Source: Deltaproteobacteria bacterium (GTDB lineage: Bacteria; Desulfobacterota; Desulfobacteria; Desulfobacterales; Desulfatibacillaceae). Taken from it: DNA of 5,355 nucleotides. Every line of letters begins with the position of its first letter. The stretch's first letter is position 1. The notes under the pieces are model-generated. The model was not told where the DNA came from, ran no database searches, and worked only from the letters and a program-made list of their open reading frames with translations. The translations under genes were made by a program, and so were the position numbers. Where the stretch lies: positions 1-5,355 of the forward strand of contig JAFDHW010000185.1 in assembly GCA_019308705.1 (NCBI GenBank). The letters run 5' to 3'. Positions 1 to 5,311 of this stretch are shown piece by piece.

Positions 1-2
1 AG

Positions 3-92
3 CTGCTGAAGCACGCAGCCGGCTTTTTGCGCCCCATCCCGCAAAGCCTTCCCGCCGCCCCTGCTCCGAACATCCGGCTGCCCGAAGGCTGA
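3..92 (+). CDS. C-terminal end of an unidentified protein (partial, enters from left edge)
   Basis: Reading from position 3, the plus strand is open for 29 codons and stops at TGA (90-92). The translated tail begins LLKHAAGFLRPIP and ends NIRLPEG. Third codon positions are mostly G or C, like the recognised genes. If real, the gene would converge with the minus-strand gene that stops at 132, leaving 39 nt between the stops. The fragment is too short to assign a family. The same third-position bias is shared by an open minus-strand frame (ATG at 71-73 running off the left edge), so composition alone does not decide the strand. Plus is preferred because the minus frame has no convincing ribosome binding site. 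No strong rho-independent terminator is visible between the two stops. Confidence 0.35.
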   Translation: MLKHAAGFLRPIPQSLPAAPAPNIRLPEG

Positions 93-131
93 AAAGAGGT
101 TTTTCAAGACCGACGAATTCGGGATAAGGGC

Positions 132-1613
132 CTATTTGCCCAGGAGAAACACCTTGCCCTGGGGTTTGCCCGTCCCGGAGGTCCCCACGGCCACCAGCCT
201 GCCGGCTTCGTCCGCGTCCACGGCCAGGAGGCGGTCCCGGCCCGTGGTTCCCCAGGCTTTCTCCCACCGTTTCCACCCCCACGAGGCGAACCGGACCACG
301 AAGAAACGGCTTTCCCCGTCGGTTTTGGAGCCCTTTTCCCCGGCCACCGCCAGGCCCCCGTCCGGCAAAAGGGCAAGGTCGTGGGCATGGTCCTCTCCCG
401 GGCCGCCCAGGGTGGTCTGCCAGGCAAGTTCGCCGGCCTGGTCCAGCCGCGCCACCCACACGTCGCAGTCGCCCTCGGGCCCCTGGATGCACCCCGCCAG
501 GGCGAAGCCCCCCTCCGGCAGGACCGCCATCCCCTCCACGGAAACCAGGCCTGGTACGGGGATGGCCTTTTTCATGACCACTTCGCCCCAGGGCTTCAAC
601 CGGGACAAAAACAGGCCGGTGGTGTCCTTGGGGTCCCGGTAGAAGCCGGCCAGGACCAGGGCCCCGCTCTTTTCCCGTCCCACGCCGCAGATGGTCTCGT
701 CGCCGTAGCCTGGAAAAGGAGTGCGCCAGGTGAGGGAACCGTCGTTGGCCAAAAGCAGCCCCAGGGACCGTTTGCGGCTTTTCGTGAGCAGTGTGCCTTC
801 CTTGTGCTGCCAACCGGCCACGAACAGGCCCTCGGGCAGGGGGAGGATGCCCTCCCCCGAGGAAGCGCCGTAGTAAGGCTGGCGGTTCTGCCATTGGAGG
901 GTTCCCGAAGGGCCGAAGCTGGCAACCCACAAAAATCCGCCGCCGCCGAGAGGATTGGCAAACCCGCTTCTTCCCGTTGCGGCGAATCCACCGCCGACCG
1001 TGGGGGTGACGGCCTGGGCCGCGTCCAGCCTGTCGCCTCCCAGGAAGCGTTCCCAGGAAATCTTTCCCGAGGCGTCCATAAGGGCCACCCAGGCATCCTG
1101 CATGGTCTCTTTCCCGGCCGCCACGCCCCCCAGGAGGATTCCGCCGGGAACCGCCGCCGCGTCCATGGGCGTCCGGCTGCCGGGCGGCCCGAGGCTCACT
1201 TCCCACAGGATGTCCGGAGGCTTCCGGTAATAGGCATACCCCTGGATCCCGCCGAAAATCGCCGCGGCCGCCACGAGCAGAAGCGGGAGCAGGCGCCGGA
1301 CGCGTTTGTTCCAAACCCTTTTGACGGACCTCTTTTCGGTTTCCTGTTTCTTCCCCGCGGCCGGCTTTTCTTCGGCGCCGGCTTCTCCTTCCTCGGCTTC
1401 CGGGGGCAGGTCTTCCCACCAGTTGGGAGCGGCCTCCTCTTCCTCGGCATAAGGGTTGGGCGCGGGGGCCGCGGGTTCCTCGGGGGCGGGGGCGGCCGCG
1501 GGGACCAGCAGGGGGTTGCCGCACTGGCGGCACTCCACCACATGCCCGGCCATGGCCCCGGGAAGGGAGAGGTTGGTGCTGCAGTTGGGGCATTTGAACC
1601 GTATGGCGGCCAA
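132..1613 (-). CDS. Membrane-anchored MJ0042-type zinc-ribbon protein with exported beta-propeller-like repeats
   Basis: The product is 493 aa from a TTG start at 1613. Residues 5-38 form a zinc ribbon with CPNC (C8, C11) and CRQC (C28, C31), the CX2C-X16-CX2C layout of MJ0042-type fingers. Residues 39-97 are a Pro/Ala/Glu-rich linker. A basic stretch (KRVWNKRVRR, 98-107) precedes one hydrophobic helix (about 109-129). By the positive-inside rule the ribbon is cytoplasmic and the rest is exported. Residues 134-493 contain about seven repeats of roughly 50 residues with the pattern D-x-W-V-A..D..G..W....LGG...D.A..........GG....G, clearest at 173-216 and 384-428. The first repeat lacks its leading strand, and the last residues (KVFLLGK) could supply it, closing a seven-bladed ring. 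The TTG start is chosen because AAGGAG lies 6 nt upstream and the protein then begins directly at the ribbon. The in-frame ATG at 1658 has no good ribosome binding site, its 15 extra codons have weaker GC3, and it overlaps a promoter-like -10 box. The fold is inferred from repeats; ligand and function are unknown. Confidence 0.85.
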   Translation of the reverse strand: MAAIRFKCPNCSTNLSLPGAMAGHVVECRQCGNPLLVPAAAPAPEEPAAPAPNPYAEEEEAAPNWWEDLPPEAEEGEAGAEEKPAAGKKQETEKRSVKRVWNKRVRRLLPLLLVAAAAIFGGIQGYAYYRKPPDILWEVSLGPPGSRTPMDAAAVPGGILLGGVAAGKETMQDAWVALMDASGKISWERFLGGDRLDAAQAVTPTVGGGFAATGRSGFANPLGGGGFLWVASFGPSGTLQWQNRQPYYGASSGEGILPLPEGLFVAGWQHKEGTLLTKSRKRSLGLLLANDGSLTWRTPFPGYGDETICGVGREKSGALVLAGFYRDPKDTTGLFLSRLKPWGEVVMKKAIPVPGLVSVEGMAVLPEGGFALAGCIQGPEGDCDVWVARLDQAGELAWQTTLGGPGEDHAHDLALLPDGGLAVAGEKGSKTDGESRFFVVRFASWGWKRWEKAWGTTGRDRLLAVDADEAGRLVAVGTSGTGKPQGKVFLLGK

Positions 1614-1619
1614 TCCACG

Positions 1620-1625
1620 CTCCTT
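1620..1625 (-). promoter_or_regulatory. Ribosome binding site that decides a TTG start
   Basis: On the minus strand this reads AAGGAG, a strong Shine-Dalgarno sequence, followed by 6 nt and TTG at 1613-1611. It lies inside the reading frame of the longer ATG form (1658), where it would encode Lys-Glu. Its optimal spacing to the TTG is the main reason for choosing the shorter protein. Confidence 0.65.
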
Positions 1626-1656
1626 GCGCCGATCCGGATCAACCGGGAGAGACGCC

Positions 1657-1685
1657 ATTGTAGATGCAAACCATCCGGCTTGCAA
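1657..1685 (-). promoter_or_regulatory. Candidate sigma70 promoter for the zinc-ribbon gene
   Basis: On the minus strand TTGCAA (1685-1680) is followed after exactly 17 nt by TACAAT (1662-1657). These match the -35 and -10 consensus at 4/6 and 5/6 positions. Transcription would start near 1650, giving a leader of about 37 nt that carries AAGGAG and the TTG start. The -35 box is in the intergenic gap and overlaps a 10-bp palindrome, GCTTGCAAGC (1678-1687). The -10 box overlaps the upstream ATG (1656-1658), so a transcript from here could not use that ATG. This is a pattern match only. Confidence 0.5.
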
Positions 1686-1690
1686 GCTCG

Positions 1691-2662
1691 CTACCCGCGG
1701 GTTCCGTTGGCGATTTTGTGGAGGTACCAGTACACCCATGGCAGGCCCACGGCCATGGGCAGGGCGTGGACGAAAAGGGTGAGCAGAAGCCCGATACCCA
1801 AAAGGATCGCCGGCGGCGCGATGCCCGCGAAAAGCATCACCACCGCGGCCTCCCGGGGGCCCATGCCCATGGCCGTGGGCAGGTGCCCCGCGAACAGGGC
1901 CAAAACGATCCAGGCGATGAATTCGCCCACGGGCGGTTGCAGGCCAAAGGCGGCGAACAACAGCCAGGCCACCACCAGGGGACGGGCCTGGAACAGGATG
2001 CCGTAGAGACAGAAGAAGGCCTTCTGCCGGGCGTTGAGTTTCTGGAAGAGCGAAAGGGAGCCCCGGGCGAAGCGTCCCAGCCGGGGGTGGAAGGCCTCCG
2101 CCGTCCGGATGACCAGCCGGTGGATGGATCCCGCGTACAAGAAGACGGCGTAGGCCACGCCGATGGCTCCGAAAAGAAGCGCCCGGGGGGCCGGGCTTTC
2201 CGCCTGCAGCAGGGCCAGGCCGGCCAGGAGCCAAAACGTGGACCCGATGAGGTTCAGCCCCCGGTCGAACACGATGGCGCCCGAGGCGCTGTCTATGGGC
2301 ATGTTCCTGCCCCGGTGGAAGAACAGGATGTTGGCCACGTCCCCGGCGTCTACGGGCAAAAGGAGGCGGATGGGGCCCGAGCCCAGGCGGATGCGCAGGA
2401 CCTCTCCCCAGGTGATGGAGAGCCCCGCGGCCCGCATGACCCGAAAAAGCTTGTCCGTGGAAGTGGCTACGTGCACGCCCAGGGAAAACACCGCCGCCAG
2501 CACCAAAAGCCCCGGCGAGGCCTGTTGCCAGGCGTCCCACAGGGAGGCGGGGTCTATGTCCAGGAGCCGGAACAGCAAAGCCAGGATCAGGGCCGAGGAG
2601 GCGGCCGCGGCCAGGGCCGAGGGCCACCGCCGCCGGGTCTTTTCCGCGGGGGCGGCCGTCAT
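1691..2662 (-). CDS. Lysylphosphatidylglycerol synthase TM-like (UPF0104, flippase-like) inner-membrane protein
   Basis: The product is 323 aa. It has a short basic N-terminus and several hydrophobic helices (about 14-33, 51-67, 140-152, 161-181, 222-240, 245-260 and 273-310). Hallmarks of the LPG_synthase_TM/UPF0104 family are present in order. An 'LP..aGD' segment (LLPVDAGDVANI, 101-112) follows the amphipathic KLFRVMRAAG stretch. A D-R-G-L-N-L motif sits at 133-138. Near the C-terminus the signature LPTAMGMGPREAAV (261-274) corresponds to the family's 'P...G.G..E'. Members include the membrane half of MprF and many stand-alone proteins associated with lipid or glycolipid handling. The soluble aminoacyl-transferase half of MprF is absent, so lysyl-PG synthesis is not expected. 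The start ATG overlaps the TGA of the upstream radical SAM gene (ATGA, 2659-2662). GAGGA at 2674-2670 sits 7 nt before the ATG, so translation is probably coupled. Flipping activity and substrate are inferred, not shown. Confidence 0.9.
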   Translation of the reverse strand: MTAAPAEKTRRRWPSALAAAASSALILALLFRLLDIDPASLWDAWQQASPGLLVLAAVFSLGVHVATSTDKLFRVMRAAGLSITWGEVLRIRLGSGPIRLLLPVDAGDVANILFFHRGRNMPIDSASGAIVFDRGLNLIGSTFWLLAGLALLQAESPAPRALLFGAIGVAYAVFLYAGSIHRLVIRTAEAFHPRLGRFARGSLSLFQKLNARQKAFFCLYGILFQARPLVVAWLLFAAFGLQPPVGEFIAWIVLALFAGHLPTAMGMGPREAAVVMLFAGIAPPAILLGIGLLLTLFVHALPMAVGLPWVYWYLHKIANGTRG

Positions 2663-4167
2663 CCGGAGTTCCTCAGGGCCGACCAGATGGTCCGGGCCGC
2701 CTGGGCCGGGTAGCTGCGTTCGTACAGAAAAAACCGGCGGTCCGCGCTCCTTAGGGCCAGCAGGGCCTGGACGGGGGCCACCGCGGCCTGGGGCAGCCGG
2801 GACAGGCGGGATGCGGCCCGGGGCCTGGAAAGCTTTTCCACCGCCTTTTTGGGCAGGGCGGGCAGCACCTTGTACAGGTTGGCGTACCCCTGGGTCATCC
2901 GGGCGCTTTCCGGGTCCGCCAGGGCCTGGTCGTAGAAGTCCGTGGCCATGCCCAAGTGGATGTGGGCGGCGGCCTCGGCGTCGAGGTGGCCGGAGGAGAG
3001 GGCCTTGTCCACGATGGGCGCGCCGGGGAGGTACACCAGAAAATGGGGCTTGATGCGGTTTAACCGGGAAAGGGACCGGTACGTGAGCGCCCCGGCCTGG
3101 TGGTCTTGGACGGTTTCTCCGGGTATGTTGAAAAGGTGGTCCACGTCGTACCACAGCCCGTGCTCCGCGCAGGCGGAAAAGGCCACCATGGCCTGCTCGT
3201 TGGTCTCCGTGCGGTTGAGCACCCTCCGCCGGAGGCCCTCGTTCCAGGTCTGCAGCCCGAACTCCACGCAGTAGCACCCGCCTTCGGCCAGCAGCCGGGC
3301 GGTTTTTGCGGTGAAGCCCTGGATGGTGGCGAAACACTTGAAAGGCAGCCCCACCTCCTTCTTGTAGCCCTCCATGAGCGCGGCAAGCCACCGCTCGTCG
3401 CCGGAAAGGTAGGAGTCCTTGAAAATCACCTCGGAAAAACGGTACTTGTTTCTGGCTCGGGTCAGTTCTTCCAGCACGCGGTCCACGGATTTGCGGCGGA
3501 AAAAGGACGGCCCGAACCGGCCGGCCATGCAGGTCTCCTCGCAGTAGGAGCAGCGGTGGGAGCACCCGCGGCTCACCATGGCCGCGTAGGAATAAGACGG
3601 GATGGCCCAGGGGGAGAACAGGTCTTTGTCCGGCAAGGGCAGGGCGTCCAGGTCCACCAAGGGCGCCGGCGGGTTGGACCGGATTTGCCCCCCCGCTTCC
3701 CACCACAGGTTGGGCACGTCCTCCAGGGACCGGCCGGCCTCTATGCATTCGGCAAGGGCTGGCACGGCCGCCTCGGTTTCCCCGCACACCACCAGGGCCG
3801 AAGGCAGGGAGGCAAGGGCCGCCTCCGGGCACAGGGTGGGCAAAAGCCCCGTGGCCGCCAGGGGCGCCGCGCGGGATCGGCCCATGAGCCGCACGGTCTC
3901 AGCCCAGTACTCCCTGGTCTGGGGCAGGACGGAGAGCACCACCAGGTCCGGTTCCGTGGCCAGGATGCGCCGTGCGGTCCGCCGGGGACTGGTGAGCATT
4001 TTGTCCAGGGCGGGCAGGCGGACCACGTTGTCCGTGACCCCGAAGGTTCCCGGGTCGTACACCATGGACACCGCATGCCCCGCGGACTGCAGCACCGCGG
4101 ACAAGCTTTCCAGTTCCAGGGCCTGGCGGACAAGGTACCTGCCCCGGTATGCCAGGGTTATTCGCAT
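2659..4167 (-). CDS. Radical SAM enzyme with B12-binding-like N-terminal domain
   Basis: The product is 502 aa. Residues 1 to about 150 look like the Rossmann-like B12-binding domain found before many radical SAM cores (strand RITLAY, then ELESLSAVLQSAGHAVSMVY). The cobalamin-coordinating DxHxxG motif is not visible, so cobalamin dependence is uncertain. The radical SAM core starts near 194 with RGCSHRCSYC; C202, C206 and C209 form the CX3CX2C site that ligates a [4Fe-4S] cluster and binds S-adenosylmethionine. Elp3/MiaB-like core features follow: the EVIFKDS strand (246-252), VEFGLQTWNEGL (301-312) and NIPGET (347-352). The C-terminal ~120 residues are mostly helical and basic, with no clear second-cluster motif; C213 lies close to the core cluster. 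The enzyme should be cytosolic and oxygen-sensitive. The next gene encodes a UPF0104 membrane protein in a four-base overlap, which hints at a lipid or lipid-linked substrate. No clear Shine-Dalgarno precedes the ATG; the sequence before it is pyrimidine-rich. The start is placed where the Rossmann-like strand begins. Reaction and substrate are unknown. Confidence 0.92.
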   Translation of the reverse strand: MRITLAYRGRYLVRQALELESLSAVLQSAGHAVSMVYDPGTFGVTDNVVRLPALDKMLTSPRRTARRILATEPDLVVLSVLPQTREYWAETVRLMGRSRAAPLAATGLLPTLCPEAALASLPSALVVCGETEAAVPALAECIEAGRSLEDVPNLWWEAGGQIRSNPPAPLVDLDALPLPDKDLFSPWAIPSYSYAAMVSRGCSHRCSYCEETCMAGRFGPSFFRRKSVDRVLEELTRARNKYRFSEVIFKDSYLSGDERWLAALMEGYKKEVGLPFKCFATIQGFTAKTARLLAEGGCYCVEFGLQTWNEGLRRRVLNRTETNEQAMVAFSACAEHGLWYDVDHLFNIPGETVQDHQAGALTYRSLSRLNRIKPHFLVYLPGAPIVDKALSSGHLDAEAAAHIHLGMATDFYDQALADPESARMTQGYANLYKVLPALPKKAVEKLSRPRAASRLSRLPQAAVAPVQALLALRSADRRFFLYERSYPAQAARTIWSALRNSG

Positions 4168-4192
4168 GAATATCCGAAAAGGGGGAAATGTG

Positions 4193-4228
4193 CCGGCGGC
4201 CGCCGCCGGGGACGCACCGTTTCCGGTG
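4193..4228 (-). promoter_or_regulatory. Two consecutive hairpins in the leader of the radical SAM gene
   Basis: On the minus-strand transcript the first hairpin (4228-4215) is CACCG-GAAA-CGGTG, a 5-bp stem capped by a GNRA tetraloop. Five nucleotides later comes CCGGCGG-CGG-CCGCCGG (4209-4193), a perfect 7-bp GC stem with a 3-nt loop. A pyrimidine-rich stretch then leads to the ATG at 4167 with no clear ribosome binding site. If transcription starts near 4235, both hairpins fall within a leader of about 68 nt. The structures are read directly from the sequence. A regulatory role is inference, since short GC-rich hairpins can arise by chance. Confidence 0.4.
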
Positions 4229-4241
4229 TGATATCCTGCCC

Positions 4242-4270
4242 TTAATAACACAGGTGCCCCGCCCGGGCAA
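4242..4270 (-). promoter_or_regulatory. Candidate promoter for the radical SAM-UPF0104 operon
   Basis: On the minus strand TTGCCC (4270-4265) and TATTAA (4247-4242) are separated by 17 nt, each matching the sigma70 consensus at 4 of 6 positions. The predicted start is near 4235, about 68 nt upstream of the ATG. It is the best minus-strand match I found in the divergent region. No comparably good promoter for pgeF was seen on the plus strand. Confidence 0.35.
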
Positions 4271-4296
4271 AGGAAGGACGGGCTTCGGAAAAAACC

Positions 4297-5067
4297 ATGG
4301 CCATGATCCTGCACGCACAGCCCGGCCCGCCCGTGTATGGGTTTCCCGCACTGCACGGGCTTTCCGGGTTCGCCCACGGCATATTCGGCCGGCGGGGCGG
4401 CGTTTCCGCCGGGCCTTACGAATCCCTCAACCTGGGGGAACGGGTGGGGGACGACCCCCGGGCGGTGGCCGAAAACCGGGCGCGGGCAGCCGCCGCTTTG
4501 GGCGGCCCGGTGGCCTTCGCCCGCCAGGTGCACGAAACCGGGGTGCTACGGGTGGACGGGGCGCCGGCGGGGGCGGCCTGGGAATGCCAAGGCGAGGCCG
4601 ACGCCCTTGTCACGGACCGGCGGGGGGTGTTTTTGGCCGTGCTGTTGGCCGATTGCCAGGGCATTCTCCTGGCCGACCCCGTGCGCAGGGCCGTGGGTGC
4701 GGTGCACTCCGGGTGGCGTGGCAGCGTGGCCAACATCGCGGCAAAGGCCGTGGAGGCCATGGCAAGGGAGTACGGATGCCGGCCAGGCGACCTCGCGGCC
4801 TGCGTCAGCCCTTCCCTGGGACCCTGCTGCGCCCAGTTCGTGAACTACCGCGACGAGATACCGGAAACCCTGTGGACCTACCGCCGGGAGGAGAACCGGT
4901 TCGACTTCTGGGCCATGACCACGGACCAGCTCTCCGCGGCGGGCCTTTCGCGGGAAAACATCCACCTGGCCGGCGTGTGCACAAAATGCCGGTCCGGCGA
5001 ATTCTTCTCCTTCCGCGCCGCCCGCCCCACGGGCCGCTTTGCCGCCGCCATCGGCATGGTCCCCTGA
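4297..5067 (+). CDS. pgeF: Peptidoglycan editing factor PgeF (YfiH/YlmD/LACC1 family)
   Basis: The product is 256 aa, a normal length for the family. PgeF-type proteins have been linked to correct peptidoglycan stem composition, and the LACC1/YfiH fold has purine nucleoside phosphorylase and adenosine deaminase activity; older annotations call it a polyphenol oxidase (laccase). Family landmarks are complete and in order: GGVSAGPYESLNLG (34-47), GDDPRAVAENR (51-61), RQVH with H79, ADC with C120, HSGWRG with H137 (136-142), SLGPCC (173-178), and a C-terminal CTKC...FFSFR...TGRFAA (228-250). H79, C120 and H137 correspond to the conserved metal-binding/catalytic triad. After C120 the sequence is QG rather than the common xP, a local variant that leaves the triad intact. 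It should be soluble and cytoplasmic. ATG at 4297 is preferred over ATG at 4303, but only a weak GGAA precedes it. It is divergent from the radical SAM operon. An inverted repeat begins right after the stop codon. Confidence 0.95.
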   Translation: MAMILHAQPGPPVYGFPALHGLSGFAHGIFGRRGGVSAGPYESLNLGERVGDDPRAVAENRARAAAALGGPVAFARQVHETGVLRVDGAPAGAAWECQGEADALVTDRRGVFLAVLLADCQGILLADPVRRAVGAVHSGWRGSVANIAAKAVEAMAREYGCRPGDLAACVSPSLGPCCAQFVNYRDEIPETLWTYRREENRFDFWAMTTDQLSAAGLSRENIHLAGVCTKCRSGEFFSFRAARPTGRFAAAIGMVP

Positions 5068-5221
5068 CCCGGGTTGTTCATGACGGATTTCGCTAACAGC
5101 AAATGTTGCAATAGCAAGCAGATAATTTGATTTTATGGCCGTGTCCAAGATCGCACTGTTTTTCGCGTTTTGTTTTCCGTCGCGAAATCCGTCACCCTTC
5201 GGGCGTCGTGAATAATCCGGG
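5068..5221. repeat. Interrupted inverted repeat abutting the pgeF stop codon
   Basis: The left arm (5068-5093) starts at the base after the pgeF stop and reads CCCGGGTTGTTCA then TGACGGATTTCGC. The right arm holds the perfect 13-nt complement GCGAAATCCGTCA (5182-5194), then a 14-nt insertion (5195-5208), then TGAATAATCCGGG (5209-5221). That last block complements the outer left half except at two positions, both of which become G-U pairs in a plus-strand RNA. The insertion can itself form a small cUUCGg-type hairpin. An inner repeat, TTTCGCG (5161-5167)/CGCGAAA (5181-5187), competes with the main stem. The ~88-nt interior is more AT-rich than the genes and has no plausible ORF. It could be a MITE-like or REP-like element, or an RNA structure that ends or protects the pgeF mRNA. 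No transposase is visible. Confidence 0.6.
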
Positions 5222-5249
5222 CTAAATCCCGTCCACCGCCCATCGAGTA

Positions 5250-5273
5250 GGGGGGCGGGTTGCCCCGCCCCCC
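5250..5273 (-). ncRNA. Group II intron domain VI-like hairpin
   Basis: On the minus strand GGGGGGCGGG-GCAA-CCCGCCCCCC forms a perfect 10-bp stem capped by a GCAA (GNRA) tetraloop. It lies 6 nt after the domain V stem, where domain VI is expected, and is followed by the short tail that ends the intron. It could be mistaken for a terminator, but on the minus strand no U-run follows. Confidence 0.65.
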
Positions 5274-5279
5274 TTTCAC

Positions 5280-5311
5280 ACCACCGTACGTACGGTTCCG
5301 TATACGGCGGT
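5280..5311 (-). ncRNA. Group II intron domain V (catalytic hairpin)
   Basis: On the minus strand the 5' side ACCGCCGTA (5311-5303) pairs with TACGGTGGT (5288-5280) over 9 bp. The upper stem TACG/CGTA (5302-5299 with 5294-5291) closes a GAAC loop, and a two-nucleotide bulge (CG, 5290-5289) lies on the 3' strand. The lower stem contains C-G-C paired so that the central G faces U, which matches the catalytic triad of class C introns; other classes usually have AGC. The upper part (CCGTATAC...GTACGTACGG) closely resembles domain V of well-studied introns such as Ll.LtrB. Confidence 0.75.

Noticed and set aside
21..48. Imperfect hairpin GGCTTT(TT)GCG ... CGCAAAGCC near the left edge as a terminator
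   Set aside because: The stem has a 2-nt bulge and no U-run on either strand, and on the plus strand it would fall inside the probable partial CDS.
1631..1640. 10-bp palindrome GATCCGGATC upstream of the TTG start as an operator
   Set aside because: It is short, expected at this GC content, and does not extend into a longer symmetrical site.
381..2006. Long open plus-strand frame opposite the zinc-ribbon and UPF0104 genes
   Set aside because: It is a GC-rich antisense shadow: its translation is low-complexity Gly/Arg/Pro/Gln with no domain, while the minus strand encodes recognisable families. The same applies to the plus-strand frames at 1664-2713, 2163-3053 and 3100-4245.
1614..2627. N-terminal extension of the zinc-ribbon frame up to 2627
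   Set aside because: The frame stays open because of high GC, but the extension lies out of frame across the UPF0104 gene and its translation is Gly/Pro/Arg/His-rich without family features.
2663..3832. N-terminal extension of the UPF0104 frame up to 3832
   Set aside because: It overlaps the radical SAM gene out of frame. The ATG at 2662 has a good ribosome binding site and an ATGA overlap, and the family homology begins after it.
4168..4533. N-terminal extension of the radical SAM frame up to 4533
   Set aside because: It runs antisense into pgeF and is low-complexity. The Rossmann-like first strand begins right at the ATG at 4167.
5250..5276. Rho-independent terminator on the plus strand (10-bp GC stem followed by TTT)
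   Set aside because: Only three T residues follow, and the position after domain V on the opposite strand fits intron domain VI better. Some terminator activity for pgeF read-through is not excluded.
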